A stretch of DNA of 64,000 nucleotides from Bifidobacterium panos. Its GTDB lineage: Bacteria > Actinomycetota > Actinomycetes > Actinomycetales > Bifidobacteriaceae. The notes beneath the pieces are model-generated. The model saw only the letters and a list, made by a program, of their open reading frames with translations. It was not told where the DNA came from and searched no databases. The translations under genes and the position numbers were made by a program. Below, piece by piece: positions 28,894-38,400 of the stretch; within the stretch, counting starts at the first letter, position 1; the number at the start of each line of letters is the position of its first letter. The stretch is from NCBI RefSeq assembly GCF_012932445.1, contig NZ_JAAIIJ010000018.1, positions 1 through 64,000 on the forward strand. Reading direction: 5' to 3'.

Positions 28894-29724
28894 TTACTTG
28901 CGGTTCTTACCATTCGGACGACGACGAACAATCATCTTGTTCGAAGCCTTCTTCGGACGGCGGGTGCGCACTTCGCCCTTGCCCCACGGGGAAACCGGCG
29001 GCTTGCCACCGCGGGTACGACCGCCGTGCGGGTGGTCGACCGGGTTCATGGACTCACCACGGGTGATCGGGCGCTTGCCCATCCAGCGGGCGCGACCGGC
29101 CTTGCCGAGCTGCACGTTGGCGTGGTCTTCATTGCCGACCTCACCGACGGTGGCGCGGCAGCGCGCGTCGACGTTGCGGATTTCGCCGGACGGCATACGC
29201 AGCTGAGCGTAAGCGCCGTCCTTGGCGACGAGCTGCACAGCGGCACCGGCGGAACGCGCGATCTTGGCGCCGCCCAGCGGACGCAACTCGATGGCGTGCA
29301 CAATGGTACCGGTGGGGATGTTGCGCAGAGGCAGGTTGTTGCCCGGCTTGATGTCGGCCTGGGCACCGGTCTCGATGACATCTCCCTGCTTGAGGCCCTT
29401 CGGCGCGATGATGTAGCGCTTCTCGCCGTCCGCATAGTGCAGGAGGGCGATGTTGGCGGTGCGGTTCGGGTCGTACTCGATGTGAGCGACCTTGGCGGGC
29501 ACGCCGTCCTTGTCCCAGCGACGGAAGTCGATGAGACGATACTGGCGCTTGTGGCCGCCGCCGCGATGGCGGGAGGTCATGCGGCCGTAAGAGTTGCGAC
29601 CGCCGGTCTTTGACAGTTTGCGAACCAGCGACTTCTCAGGCGTGGAGCGCGTGATCTCGGAGAAATCCGAGACGGAAGCGTTGCGGCGGCCTGCAGTCGT
29701 CGGCTTATATACGCGGATAGCCAT
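28894..29724 (-). CDS. rplB: Ribosomal protein L2
   Basis: 50S protein needed for subunit joining and peptidyl transfer, 276 residues. [18 protein letters not shown] and [22 protein letters not shown] blocks ([20 protein letters not shown]) are the family signature, including the conserved His in DHPHGG. Confidence 0.98.
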   Translation of the reverse strand: MAIRVYKPTTAGRRNASVSDFSEITRSTPEKSLVRKLSKTGGRNSYGRMTSRHRGGGHKRQYRLIDFRRWDKDGVPAKVAHIEYDPNRTANIALLHYADGEKRYIIAPKGLKQGDVIETGAQADIKPGNNLPLRNIPTGTIVHAIELRPLGGAKIARSAGAAVQLVAKDGAYAQLRMPSGEIRNVDARCRATVGEVGNEDHANVQLGKAGRARWMGKRPITRGESMNPVDHPHGGRTRGGKPPVSPWGKGEVRTRRPKKASNKMIVRRRPNGKNRK

Positions 29725-29760
29725 AATGTAGTTCTTCCTTTAACTTTTCTCGGCTAGCCT

Positions 29761-30057
29761 TCAGTTACCGAAGATGTCGATCGTCTGCCCCTCGGCCACG
29801 GTGACGATGGCGCGCTTCTGGTTGACGCGCTGACCGAAACCGGTGCGGGTGCGCTGGCGCTTGCCGGCGCGGTTGAGGGTGTTGACATTCGTCACCTTGA
29901 CATTGAAGATCTCTTCAACAGCTTGCTTGATCTGCACCTTGTTCGCGTTCGGGGCCACCACGAAGGTGTACTGGCCACGATCGGAAGCGGCGTAGCTCTT
30001 CTCGGAGACGACGGGCTTCAGAATCACGTCATGAGACGGCTTGTGAATAGCGACCAT
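29761..30057 (-). CDS. rplW: Ribosomal protein L23
   Basis: Tunnel-exit docking protein for trigger factor and SRP, 98 residues: [14 protein letters not shown] and [17 protein letters not shown]. Confidence 0.98.
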   Translation of the reverse strand: MVAIHKPSHDVILKPVVSEKSYAASDRGQYTFVVAPNANKVQIKQAVEEIFNVKVTNVNTLNRAGKRQRTRTGFGQRVNQKRAIVTVAEGQTIDIFGN

Positions 30058-30062
30058 CTAAA

Positions 30063-30722
30063 TCAGGCCTCCTTCGGCTCGGTCTTCGCCGCGACGAAAG
30101 CCTCGAGAGCTTCCTTGGTGAAGACGACGTACTGCGCGGTGACCACGTCGTACGTGTTGAGCTGATCAACGAAAATCGGGTGAACGGTCGGGATGTTGCG
30201 CACGGACAGCCACTCGTTCACGTTGTCGCGCGTGAGCACGACGGTGGTGAACTTGTTGTCGGTGACCGGGCTCAGCGCGGCGACGGCCGTCTTGGTGGAC
30301 GGGGCGTCGGCCACGGCGAAGTCCACGACGGCGATGCGGCCGGCGTTGGCGCGGTCGGACAGCACGTACTTGAGGGCTGCGGCCTTCATCTTCTTCGGGG
30401 TGCGCTGGTCGTACTTGCGCGGCTGCGGGCCGAACACGACACCACCGTGATACCACTGCGGAGCGCGGGTTGAACCCTGGCGGGCGCGACCGGTACCCTT
30501 CTGCTTCCACGGCTTCTTGCCGCCGCCGGAAACATTGGCGCGGGTCTTGGTGGCGTGGGTGCCCTGACGAGCGGCGGCCAGCTGGGCCACCACAACCTGG
30601 TGGATCAGCGGCACATGCGCCTGCACGTCTTCGGCGGAAATGCCGAACAGCTCGGCCGGAGCCTTGACGGTGCCGGTCTTGGCGCCCTTGGCGTCAGTGA
30701 CGTTCAGAGTAACGTTTGCCAT
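30063..30722 (-). CDS. rplD: Ribosomal protein L4
   Basis: 50S protein whose loop lines the exit tunnel, 219 residues: KKPWKQKGTGRARQGSTRAP is the loop. In E. coli L4 also attenuates the S10 operon; the long leader upstream of rpsJ would be the place to look for such control here. Confidence 0.98.
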   Translation of the reverse strand: MANVTLNVTDAKGAKTGTVKAPAELFGISAEDVQAHVPLIHQVVVAQLAAARQGTHATKTRANVSGGGKKPWKQKGTGRARQGSTRAPQWYHGGVVFGPQPRKYDQRTPKKMKAAALKYVLSDRANAGRIAVVDFAVADAPSTKTAVAALSPVTDNKFTTVVLTRDNVNEWLSVRNIPTVHPIFVDQLNTYDVVTAQYVVFTKEALEAFVAAKTEPKEA

Positions 30723-30728
30723 GGTTTA

Positions 30729-31379
30729 TCAGGCTCCCTTCACTGCCGAACGGACGAGAACGATGCCGCCCTTGGGGCCGGGAATGGCGCCCTTGATGGC
30801 GAGGATGCCGTTCTCAACATCCGCGGAAACGATGGTGAGGTTCTGCACGGTGGAGGTCACATGACCCATGCGGCCAGCCATGCGCTTGCCCTTGAGAATG
30901 CGGCTCGGGGTGGCGCAGGCGCCGACCGAACCGGGGCGACGCTCGTTCTTGTGCGAGCCGTGGGTGCGGCGGTAGGACTTGAAGCCCCAGCGCTTGATGG
31001 TGCCGGCGAAGCCCTTGCCCTTGGTGGTGCCGGTCACGTCAACCTCGGTGCCCTCGGCGAACACTTCGGCGGTCAGCTCCTGGCCGACCTCATATTCGGC
31101 GGCGTTGTCCTCGCGCACCTCGACGAGGTGACGACGCGGCGTGACGCCCGCCTTGGCGAAGTGGCCGGCGAGCGGCTTGGTCACCTTGGTCGGGTCGATC
31201 TGGCCGTAGCCGATCTGAACGGCGGTGTAGCCGTCGGTCTCATCGGTCTTGACGGCGGTCACCACGTTGGTGGACACGTCGACCAGCGTGACGGGAACGA
31301 AGAAGCCGTTCTCATCCCACACCTGGGACATGCCGAGCTTCTTGCCCAGCAGCGCCTTGCGATCTGCTCTTTGCGACAT
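30729..31379 (-). CDS. rplC: Ribosomal protein L3
   Basis: 50S peptidyl-transferase-centre protein, 216 residues: [17 protein letters not shown] and [26 protein letters not shown] precedes the ATG. Confidence 0.98.
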   Translation of the reverse strand: MSQRADRKALLGKKLGMSQVWDENGFFVPVTLVDVSTNVVTAVKTDETDGYTAVQIGYGQIDPTKVTKPLAGHFAKAGVTPRRHLVEVREDNAAEYEVGQELTAEVFAEGTEVDVTGTTKGKGFAGTIKRWGFKSYRRTHGSHKNERRPGSVGACATPSRILKGKRMAGRMGHVTSTVQNLTIVSADVENGILAIKGAIPGPKGGIVLVRSAVKGA

Positions 31380-31396
31380 AGCGGTTCCTCCTCCCC

Positions 31397-31705
31397 TTAC
31401 AGCTTGATCTCGATGTTGACATCCGCGGGCAGGTCGATGTGCATCAGGGAATCCACGGCCTTGGGGGTCGGGTCCACGATGTCAATGAGGCGCTTGTGCG
31501 TGCGCATCTCGAAATGCTCGCGAGAATCCTTGTACTTATGAGGAGAACGGATAACGCAGAACACGTTCTTCTCGGTCGGCAGCGGAACGGGGCCAACAAC
31601 AGTCGCGCCCGCGTTCGTCACCGTTTCGACGATCTTCTTCGCCGATTGGTCGATGACCTCATGGTCATAGGACTTAAGCCTGATACGGATTTTCTGTCCC
31701 GCCAT
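31397..31705 (-). CDS. rpsJ: Ribosomal protein S10
   Basis: 30S head protein and NusE in antitermination, 102 residues: [20 protein letters not shown] and [18 protein letters not shown]. First gene of the S10-spc-alpha superoperon. Confidence 0.98.
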   Translation of the reverse strand: MAGQKIRIRLKSYDHEVIDQSAKKIVETVTNAGATVVGPVPLPTEKNVFCVIRSPHKYKDSREHFEMRTHKRLIDIVDPTPKAVDSLMHIDLPADVNIEIKL

Positions 31706-31990
31706 TGCCGTCCGCCCTTTCTAGCGATTTGTCTTACTGTTTACCAACCTGTTCAAGGGCACCGGCGCGCATGGCCTCCCTTGGACATACGTCCGTGTGG
31801 CGGTCATCCGACATCAGTGCGCGAACCTTGGGACCACTGGTGGGCAATCCCTTGTCCGCGCTCGCTTTTTTGATTCCAATTTGCGAGCCCAATTCAGGCA
31901 ACTTGCTTATTGAACCACCGAGGCGGGACTAGGGGGTTTATGGCGTGTCGATGCATACAGCGTGGCGTAAAGGCGATCTTTTTAGCCCCG
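31706..31990 (-). promoter_or_regulatory. Leader and promoter region of the S10 superoperon
   Basis: About 285 bp with no gene, upstream of rpsJ. It is GC-rich near rpsJ with several possible short stems (for example around 31760-31850) and AT-richer further out. It must carry the operon promoter; I cannot single out one promoter with confidence. Confidence 0.45.
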
Positions 31991-32130
31991 TTACCAATCG
32001 GACAATATAGTGTCCGATTCGTCATGAAGAGGAACATACGCATTACCAATCAGACATAAAAATGTCCGATTCGTCACGAAGACAGACACACGCATTACCA
32101 ATCGGACAATATACTGTCCGATTGGTCACG
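31991..32130. repeat. Three 52-bp tandem units each with a GGACA-TGTCC palindrome
   Basis: Units start at 31991, 32043 and 32095, spaced exactly 52 bp. Each holds an inverted repeat of the form ACCAATCGGACA-N6-TGTCCGATTSGT; the third is perfect (13 bp arms), the others have one or two mismatches. The DNA between palindromes is also conserved. The array sits between the recQ stop and the S10 leader. Confidence 0.85.
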
Positions 32131-32194
32131 GAAAGGAGCGCGAAAGGTCGCCAAAGGAGACGACGGGAACGATGACGACGAAAACGAGGAACAC

Positions 32195-34150
32195 CTATTG
32201 CTCGGCACGGAAGGCGGCGATGGTCTGCATGAAGCGCTGGCCGTATTGGTGAAGTTTGTTTTCACCCACGCCGTTGACGGCAAGGAACTGGGCGTCGGTG
32301 AGCGGCTTGATTCTGGCCATATCGCGCAACGTCTTGTCGGAGAAGACGATGTACGGAGGCTTGCCGATTTCGCGCGCGATATCAAGGCGCAGCTCGCGCA
32401 ACCGCTGGAACAACGCCTCTTCCCGATCGGTGGGCACATACGCTTCCTCAGGCGACGTGCCGCCGGCGGCAGGGCGCGACTTCGCGCTTTCCCCACCCGG
32501 CGAGACGGCTGCCTTGCGCTCCACGCGCTTGATCTCATATCGAAAATCAGGCACGGCGGTTTCGGCGGCACGGCGCCCGAAGTGCACAATCGGCATGCGC
32601 CCCTCGTCAATGAACAGAAAGCCGTCCGTGGCCATCTGGCTCAACACATCGCGGATGCGCGCCTCGCTCACCTCGGACAGCATGCCGAACGTGGGCATGC
32701 TCTCCGGGTTCATCCACGCCAAGTCCTGCGCCTTGGAACCGCGCAGAATACGCACGATTTTGCCGGAGCCCACCCGCTGGTTCACGTCGTGCACGCACCG
32801 GCTGATCGCGCGGGCCACATCGGTGACATCAATGGTCTCGAATGTGGTTTCGCAATTCGAGCAAGCGGCGCACTTATCCTGGCGGTGGTCGGCCTGGCCG
32901 AAATAGCGCACAATATAAAGGTGCAGACAGTCGGTGGTGCGGCAATAGCCGATCATGCCGTCGAGCAGACGGCGTTGCGCCATGCGCACCAACTCGCGCT
33001 CCTCAGGGGTGAGCCGCTCGTTTTCGCTGTCGGTGTCGAGCAAACGGCGGCGGGTGACGATGTCCGATTCGTTCCACAGCAGCGTGCACCGACTCGGCTC
33101 GCCGTCGCGCCCGGCGCGGCCCGCCTCCTGATAATAAGCTTCGATGCTTTCGGGCATATTATGATGAATGACGAAACGAACGTTCGATTTGTCGATACCC
33201 ATGCCGAAAGCGTTGGTGGCGACGACCACCTGCACGCGGTCGGTGACGAAATCGCGTTGCGCCCGGTTGCGTGCGTCGGCGAGCATGCCACCGTGGTAGA
33301 CGGCCGCGACTGCTTCCGTGCCGATTTCGATTCCGCTTTGGCTTTGGGCGCCGTTCGCCACGCGCAGTTGGGGCACGGTTTGGTTCAACGTTTCTGCCAA
33401 TGCCTCGCTGTCTTTGCGCGTCGCACAATATATAATGCCCGATTCGCGCGCATGTTCGGCCACGTAGTTCGCCACCCATGCGGCCTTATGCTTCGCTTCC
33501 ATCTTGATAACATCAAGGTATAAATTCGGCCTGTCGAAGCCGGTCACCGTCACGGCCGGGTCGTGCAAACCCAACAGCCGCGCGATATCACGGCGCACTC
33601 GCTCGGTGGCGGTGGCGGTGAACGCACCAACGGTCGGGCGATTGGGCAGTGAAGCTATAAAATCGCCAATGGCAAGATACGATGAGCGGAAGTCCTGCCC
33701 CCATTGCGACACACAATGCGCTTCGTCCACCGCCACCAATGCAATTGCGGTGCGGGCGGCAAAATTCTTGAAGCGCTCGGTTTCCAAGCGTTCCGGCGCG
33801 ACATACAGCAGTTGTATCTGACCGGCGGCAGCCTGGGCAAGCACCATCGACTGCTCGTCGGGGCTTTGCGTACCATTGATAAACGCCGCGGGGATGCCGG
33901 CATCGTTGAGCGCATCGACCTGATCCTGCATCAACGAAATCAGCGGCGAAATGACAATGGCGACGCCGCCGAGCAGAATACCGGGAATCTGATAGCACAC
34001 GGACTTGCCCGCGCCGGTGGGCATGACGGCGAGCACATCCCGCCCGCCCAGCAACGTATCGACAATGTCCTGCTGGCCGGGGCGAAACGAGTCGTATCCG
34101 AAGTATTTCTTCAGCGCCTCGCGCGCCCGCCCGTCCCCAATCTCAGCCAT
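32195..34150 (-). CDS. recQ: ATP-dependent DNA helicase RecQ
   Basis: 3'-5' helicase for recombination and fork repair, 651 residues. FRPGQQDIVDTLL, Walker A MPTGAGKS (43-50), the DEAH box in VDEAHCVSQWG, QEAGRAGRDGEPS (motif VI), a zinc-binding four-cysteine cluster around CAACSNC, a winged helix and a C-terminal HRDC domain are all present in order. It stands alone as a unit on the minus strand; the 52-bp palindrome array follows its stop. Confidence 0.97.
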   Translation of the reverse strand: MAEIGDGRAREALKKYFGYDSFRPGQQDIVDTLLGGRDVLAVMPTGAGKSVCYQIPGILLGGVAIVISPLISLMQDQVDALNDAGIPAAFINGTQSPDEQSMVLAQAAAGQIQLLYVAPERLETERFKNFAARTAIALVAVDEAHCVSQWGQDFRSSYLAIGDFIASLPNRPTVGAFTATATERVRRDIARLLGLHDPAVTVTGFDRPNLYLDVIKMEAKHKAAWVANYVAEHARESGIIYCATRKDSEALAETLNQTVPQLRVANGAQSQSGIEIGTEAVAAVYHGGMLADARNRAQRDFVTDRVQVVVATNAFGMGIDKSNVRFVIHHNMPESIEAYYQEAGRAGRDGEPSRCTLLWNESDIVTRRRLLDTDSENERLTPEERELVRMAQRRLLDGMIGYCRTTDCLHLYIVRYFGQADHRQDKCAACSNCETTFETIDVTDVARAISRCVHDVNQRVGSGKIVRILRGSKAQDLAWMNPESMPTFGMLSEVSEARIRDVLSQMATDGFLFIDEGRMPIVHFGRRAAETAVPDFRYEIKRVERKAAVSPGGESAKSRPAAGGTSPEEAYVPTDREEALFQRLRELRLDIAREIGKPPYIVFSDKTLRDMARIKPLTDAQFLAVNGVGENKLHQYGQRFMQTIAAFRAEQ

Positions 34151-34190
34151 GTCGCCAGTCTAGCAACACCTGTCATCCGAGCGGCATAGC

Positions 34191-34511
34191 CCGTTCTTAG
34201 GACCATACCGGTAACTCAACGGGAAAGCACGTCAAATATGCAATGTACGTGTCTGGGGTCGGTTGTTACCGTGTTCGACACCCTCCGGGCCGGTAGGCCA
34301 AGTCTTACGTCTCACACGGTAACAACCGACCCGAAACGCGTTTTATGTCCGTTTGAGAATAACGCGTCTGTCTGTCTGAGAGTAACTCGGTTATGTCTGT
34401 TTTGAGGGTAACGCGTCTGTGTTCGTTTGGGGGTAACGCGGTTATGTGCGTTTTTGAGAGTAGCGCAGTTATGTCTGTTTTGAGGGTAACGTCCGTTTGA
34501 GGGTAGCGCGT
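34191..34511. other. Hairpin plus tandem repeats between recQ and the orfA gene
   Basis: No gene. It contains the inverted copy of the long hairpin (34256-34332) and a degenerate tandem array built on GTCTGTTTTGAGGGTAACGCG-like words (about 34340-34515), which runs up to the stop codon of the orfA-like gene. Confidence 0.7.
34256..34332 (-). repeat. Covarying long hairpin, copy C (inverted)
   Basis: A perfect 19-bp stem (34256-34274 with 34314-34332) around a 39-nt loop that is the exact complement of the loops of copies A and B. Relative to those copies three stem positions differ, and each has the matching change on the other arm. Its orientation is opposite to copy B, so the two face each other across the surface-gene island. 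Confidence 0.8.
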
Positions 34512-34515
34512 CTAT
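34340..34515. repeat. Degenerate tandem repeats beside hairpin C
   Basis: Seven or so imperfect copies of a 20-35-bp word containing (T)TTGAG(G/A)GTAACGCG and GTCTGT. A comparable array follows the hairpins at 440-600 and 43795-43880, so hairpin plus array appear to be one composite element. Confidence 0.65.
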
Positions 34516-34904
34516 GCTCGCTTGAGAAAGCGAATCTCTTCTTCTAGCTGTTGGATACGTAGGGCTTGGGCGGCGATGAGGCGGTCGCGGGGGTCGCGCG
34601 GATCGTACGGGTCAGAGGCGGTGTCGCGGGACTTGGGTTTGGGCGGCTTGGGATGGAGTGGTTCGGGAGAACGTTTCCAGCGGGCGAAGGCGCGCTCAAT
34701 GCGCTTATGGCCCACGAGCTTGGGATCGAGGCCGGCCTGGCGGAACAGGTCCACCGGCTTCTCGCCCTCCCTGTAGCGGCGCATGCACTCGATACGGAAC
34801 CAGTCCGCGTAATGGATACGCGAGGACGCGTCCACCATATCCACCGCAGCCAACGACGACAAATACGCCCGCTGACCCGACGTAAACACCTGCGGCTCAT
34901 TCAT
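34512..34904 (-). CDS. Orphan IS3-type OrfA-like DNA-binding protein
   Basis: A 130-residue protein with a helix-turn-helix region (SRIHYADWFRIECMRRYREG then PVDLFRQAGLDPKLVG) and a C-terminal leucine-zipper-like end (RIQQLEEEIRFLKRA), the layout of transposase OrfA in the IS3 group. No OrfB integrase, inverted termini or frameshift site is seen; the reading frame ends in the tandem-repeat array. ATG 34904 follows GGAAGGA; the frame opens 40 codons further without support. It is either an IS remnant or a kept DNA-binding protein for the surrounding hairpins. Confidence 0.75.
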   Translation of the reverse strand: MNEPQVFTSGQRAYLSSLAAVDMVDASSRIHYADWFRIECMRRYREGEKPVDLFRQAGLDPKLVGHKRIERAFARWKRSPEPLHPKPPKPKSRDTASDPYDPRDPRDRLIAAQALRIQQLEEEIRFLKRA

Positions 34905-35036
34905 TGTCGGCCGTCCTTCCTGATACGCAGGGAACTGAAAAACTTTTGAAGGCCCCGCTGTCTTGTGTGACGCTCGCGATGCTGTCGCCGTTCGCCGCTG
35001 TGAAGAGCGCGCGACACCAAACACGGGAATCTATAG

Positions 35037-35136
35037 GCCCCCGCAGGCGGGGGCTGTCGCGCGAACGCGCGACTGGGGGTGGTCACGCCAGTCACGTGAC
35101 CACGCCCGCACCACCCCCAGTCGGCCTTGCGGCCGA
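35037..35136. repeat. Hairpin mosaic element, copy C
   Basis: GCCCCCGC/GCGGGGGC (35037-35054), TCGCGC/GCGCGA (35057-35072), CTGGGGGTGGT/ACCACCCCCAG (35073-35120) and TCGGCC/GGCCGA (35121-35136). The order matches copies A and B, but stem sequences differ with pairing kept. Confidence 0.7.
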
Positions 35137-35188
35137 CAGCCCCCGACGTCTTATGCGACGCTCGCAACGCTATCGCTGCTCGCTGCCA

Positions 35189-35211
35189 CGAAGAGCCCAC
35201 AGGGCTCTTCG
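35189..35211. repeat. Short covarying hairpin, second copy
   Basis: CGAAGAGCCC pairs with GGGCTCTTCG over a 3-nt loop. It differs from the copy at 677-699 by one swapped base pair, and the flanking CGTCC is shared. Confidence 0.6.
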
Positions 35212-35325
35212 TCCAGCGGGGCCAAGGGACGCAAAACCGAAATTGGGGGATATGAGGAAAGGCGGGGGACGCGGGGCGCGAGCCTCGCGATCCCCCGCCT
35301 TTCGGAAACCGTCAACCGGCTGGTT

Positions 35326-35460
35326 GGACCGGGCGCTGGCCCGGTCCGGCCGGTGGCCGGGCGGCCAGGCCCGATCCGGGCCGGTGGACCGGTCGGTTAG
35401 ACCGGTCCGGCCGGGGAGCTGGGCGTTAGCCCAGCTCGCTGGATCGGGCGATTGCCCAAG
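35326..35460 (-). terminator. Cluster of GC-rich hairpins after the surface gene
   Basis: At least three 9-bp perfect stems with 4-5-nt loops: GGACCGGGC (35326-35347), GGACCGGTC (35386-35408) and GAGCTGGGC (35416-35437), plus weaker ones. They begin 5 nt after the surface-gene stop on the minus strand. Different stems, similar layout; most simply a multi-hairpin termination zone. Confidence 0.65.
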
Positions 35461-35464
35461 CCGG

Positions 35465-38400
35465 TCAGTGGGAGCGGCGGCGCAGGGCGCTAGCCGCCAG
35501 GCCCGCGCCGGCCAGGGCGAGGGCCGTCAGGGCTGCGGTCAGGCCGGTGGCGCCGGTGGACGCCAGGGCGTTGACCTTGCTCCAGCGGGCGTGCAGCTTC
35601 TTGCCGATCGCATCCTCCACACTGGTGACCAGGTTGCCCTCGTCGTCGTACCAGCCGTCGAACGTGTAGCCGTCACGCGTCGGCACGGGCAGCTTGCCGT
35701 CCTCGCCCGTCCAGTCCGTGGGCAGGGTGCCGCCGTTGGCGTCGAACGCGTCGTTCACGCTGGTCCACTTGGCGTGCAGCTTCTTGCCGATCGCATCCTC
35801 CACGCTGGTGATGAGGTTGCCCTGTTCGTCGTACCAGCCGTCGAACTTGTAGCCCGGCTTGTACGGCAGGGGCAGCTTGCCGTCCTCGCCGGTCCAACCA
35901 TTGGGCAGGTTGCCGCCGTCGGCGTCGAACCCGTCAGCCATGCTGGTCCACTTCGCGGTGAGCTTCTTGCCGATCGCATCCTCCACATTGGTGATCAGGT
36001 TGCCGTCCTCGTCGTACCAGCCGTCGAACTTGTAGTTCGGCTTGGTCGGAATCGGCAGCTTGCCGTCCTGGCCGGTCCAACCGGAAGGCAGCGTGCCGCC
36101 GTCAGCGTCGAACCCGTCAGGCAGAGCGGTCCACTTCGCAACCAAATCCTTGCCAATGGCCTCTTCCGTGCTGGTGACCTGGTTGCCGTCCTTGTCATAC
36201 CAGCCGTCGAACTTGTAATCCGGCTTGTACGGAATCGGCAGCTTGCCATCCTCACCAGTCCAACCATCGGGCAAAGTGCCGCCGTCCGTGTCGAAGGCCT
36301 GGTCGACCGGCGTCCACTTGGGGTGCAGGGTCTTGCCCGCCGCATCCTCCGCGTTCGTCACCGGGTTGCCGTCCTCGTCATACCAGCCATCGAACTTATA
36401 ACCCGGCTTGACCGGAACCGGCAGCTTGCCGTCCTCGCCGGTCCAACCGTCCGGGATGGTCACGTCGCCGTCCACATCGAACGTCGTCGGCAGCTTCGTC
36501 CAATGCGCGGTCAGCTTCTTGCCCGCGGCATCCTTCAACGTGGTGACCCTGTTGCCCTGCTCGTCATACCAGCCATCGAAACGATAACCGGGCCTGGTCG
36601 GGGTGGGCAGGTCGCCGTCCTCACCCGTCCAATCCGACGGCAGGGTGCCGCCCTGGGGGTCGAACGCGTCGTCGATCTTGGTCCACTTGGCGGTCAGGTT
36701 CTTGCCCACCGCATCCTTCAGCGTGGTCACCTGGTTGCCGTCCTCATCGAACCAGCCATCGAACTTATAGCCGGGGCGCGTGGGGATGGGCAGCTGGCCG
36801 TCGGCGCCGGTCCAGTCGGACGGGATCGTGCCGCCGTCCGGGTTCAGCCCGTCCGTGCTGGCGTTCTTCGTCCACTTGGCCGTCAGGGTCTTGTCGCCGG
36901 TGTCGGAGGCGCTGATGCCGGACACGAGGTTGCCCTTCTGGTCGGCCCAGCCGGCGAACGTGTAACCCTCGCGGGTCGGGTTCTTCAGGCTGGCGACACC
37001 CACACCATACGTGTACGTGGTGGGGTTCTTGGGGTCCGAACCGCCGTCGAGCTTGTAGGTCAGCTTGTAGGTGTTGGCCTTCCAGGTGGCGTTGACCTGC
37101 AGGAGCGACTGGTCGAACGTGCCGGACACGTTCCTGTCCCAGCCGGTGAACGTGTAGCCGGTGCGCGTCGGGTTGGCCGGGACGTCGTACTTGCTGCCGA
37201 TCGTGCCGGTGAGGACCTTGGACGCGCTGCCGTCCTTGTCCACTCCGCCGTTGTAGGCGAACACGACCACGCCCGGGGCGAGGGGCTTGTACTGCGCGGT
37301 GAACGTCACGTCACCCGCCGGCATGACCAGGCTGGCCAGCTGAGCGGTGGTGACCAGGCCGAGTTTGTCGGACTGCCAGCCGATGAACTCGTAACCCTGC
37401 TCCACGCTCACGGTCGGCGCGGTGACGCCCGCGTCCTTCAGGTTCGCGTTCGTGGCCACCTCGTAACCCGTGGTGCCCGTGATTGAACCGTGGTCGCCCG
37501 CGACGAACGCCAGCTTGTTCCTGGCCTCGGTCCACTTGGCGGTCACCACCAGCGTGGACTGCTCGAACGTGCCGGACACTGGCGTGTCCCACCCGTCGAA
37601 CGTCCAGCCCTCGCGCGTCGGATCCGCCGGAGTGTCGTACTTGGTGTTCAGCGGGCCGGACACCTGCGCGGACGACTCGTTGTTCGCGTCGTGCCCGCCG
37701 TTGAACAGGAACACCACCGTGCCGGTCGGGTTCGGGTTCCACACGGCCGTCATGGTCACGTCATGGGAGGGCATGACCAGGCCGGCCAGCTGGTCCGAGG
37801 CGACCAGGCCGAACTCGTCGGACTGCCAGCCCGCGAACGAATAGCCCGCGTTCGCCGTGGTGGACGGGGCCGATACGCCGGCCTCGCCCAGCTTCGCGTC
37901 CGTGGCCACACTGTCATAGGACAGGTTGCCCGAGATCTGGCCGTTGTCGCCACGCTCGAACGTGACCTTGTTGGCCTTCGCGGTCCACTGGGCCGTGTAC
38001 ACGGTCGTGCCCTCGGCATACGTGCCGGTCGGCTCGTTGCCGTCCGCGTCCAGCCAGTTCGGCGTCTGCAGCTCGTAGCCCTCGCGCGTCAGATCCGTGG
38101 GCGTGGTGTACTTGGTGCCCGCCGTGTCCGTCAGGGTCACGGTGGACTTGCCGTCCACCAGGCCGCCGTTCGCGTTGAACACCACCTTCGCGCCGCTGTT
38201 CTGCTCGTACAACGCGGTGAACGTGACCGTCTGAGCCTTCTCGCCGTCCACGCCCGACACCACGTACTTGCCGTTCACGCCGTCGGCCGCGTAGACCTTC
38301 TGGTCCGCGTCGCACAGCCAGCCGACGAACGTCCAGCCGTCCTCAGGCGTCACCGCCGGCTCACCGGACACCTTGTCGCCCGAGTTGACCTTGTAGGTCG

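Larger units (their letters stand above)
34905..35464. other. Hairpin-dense region between the orfA gene and the giant surface gene
   Basis: No supported gene. It holds two related about 50-bp direct repeats (34958-35006 and 35148-35196), the four-hairpin mosaic copy C (35037-35136), the short hairpin (35189-35211) and a terminator-like hairpin cluster (35326-35460). Confidence 0.65.

Noticed and set aside
31991..32130. Possible small CRISPR array
   Set aside because: The pieces between palindromes are themselves conserved and only about 25 bp, and no cas genes are present. It is a tandem repeat, not repeat-spacer.
34512..34904. Complete IS3 element
   Set aside because: No OrfB, DDE motif, terminal inverted repeats or target duplication could be found around it.
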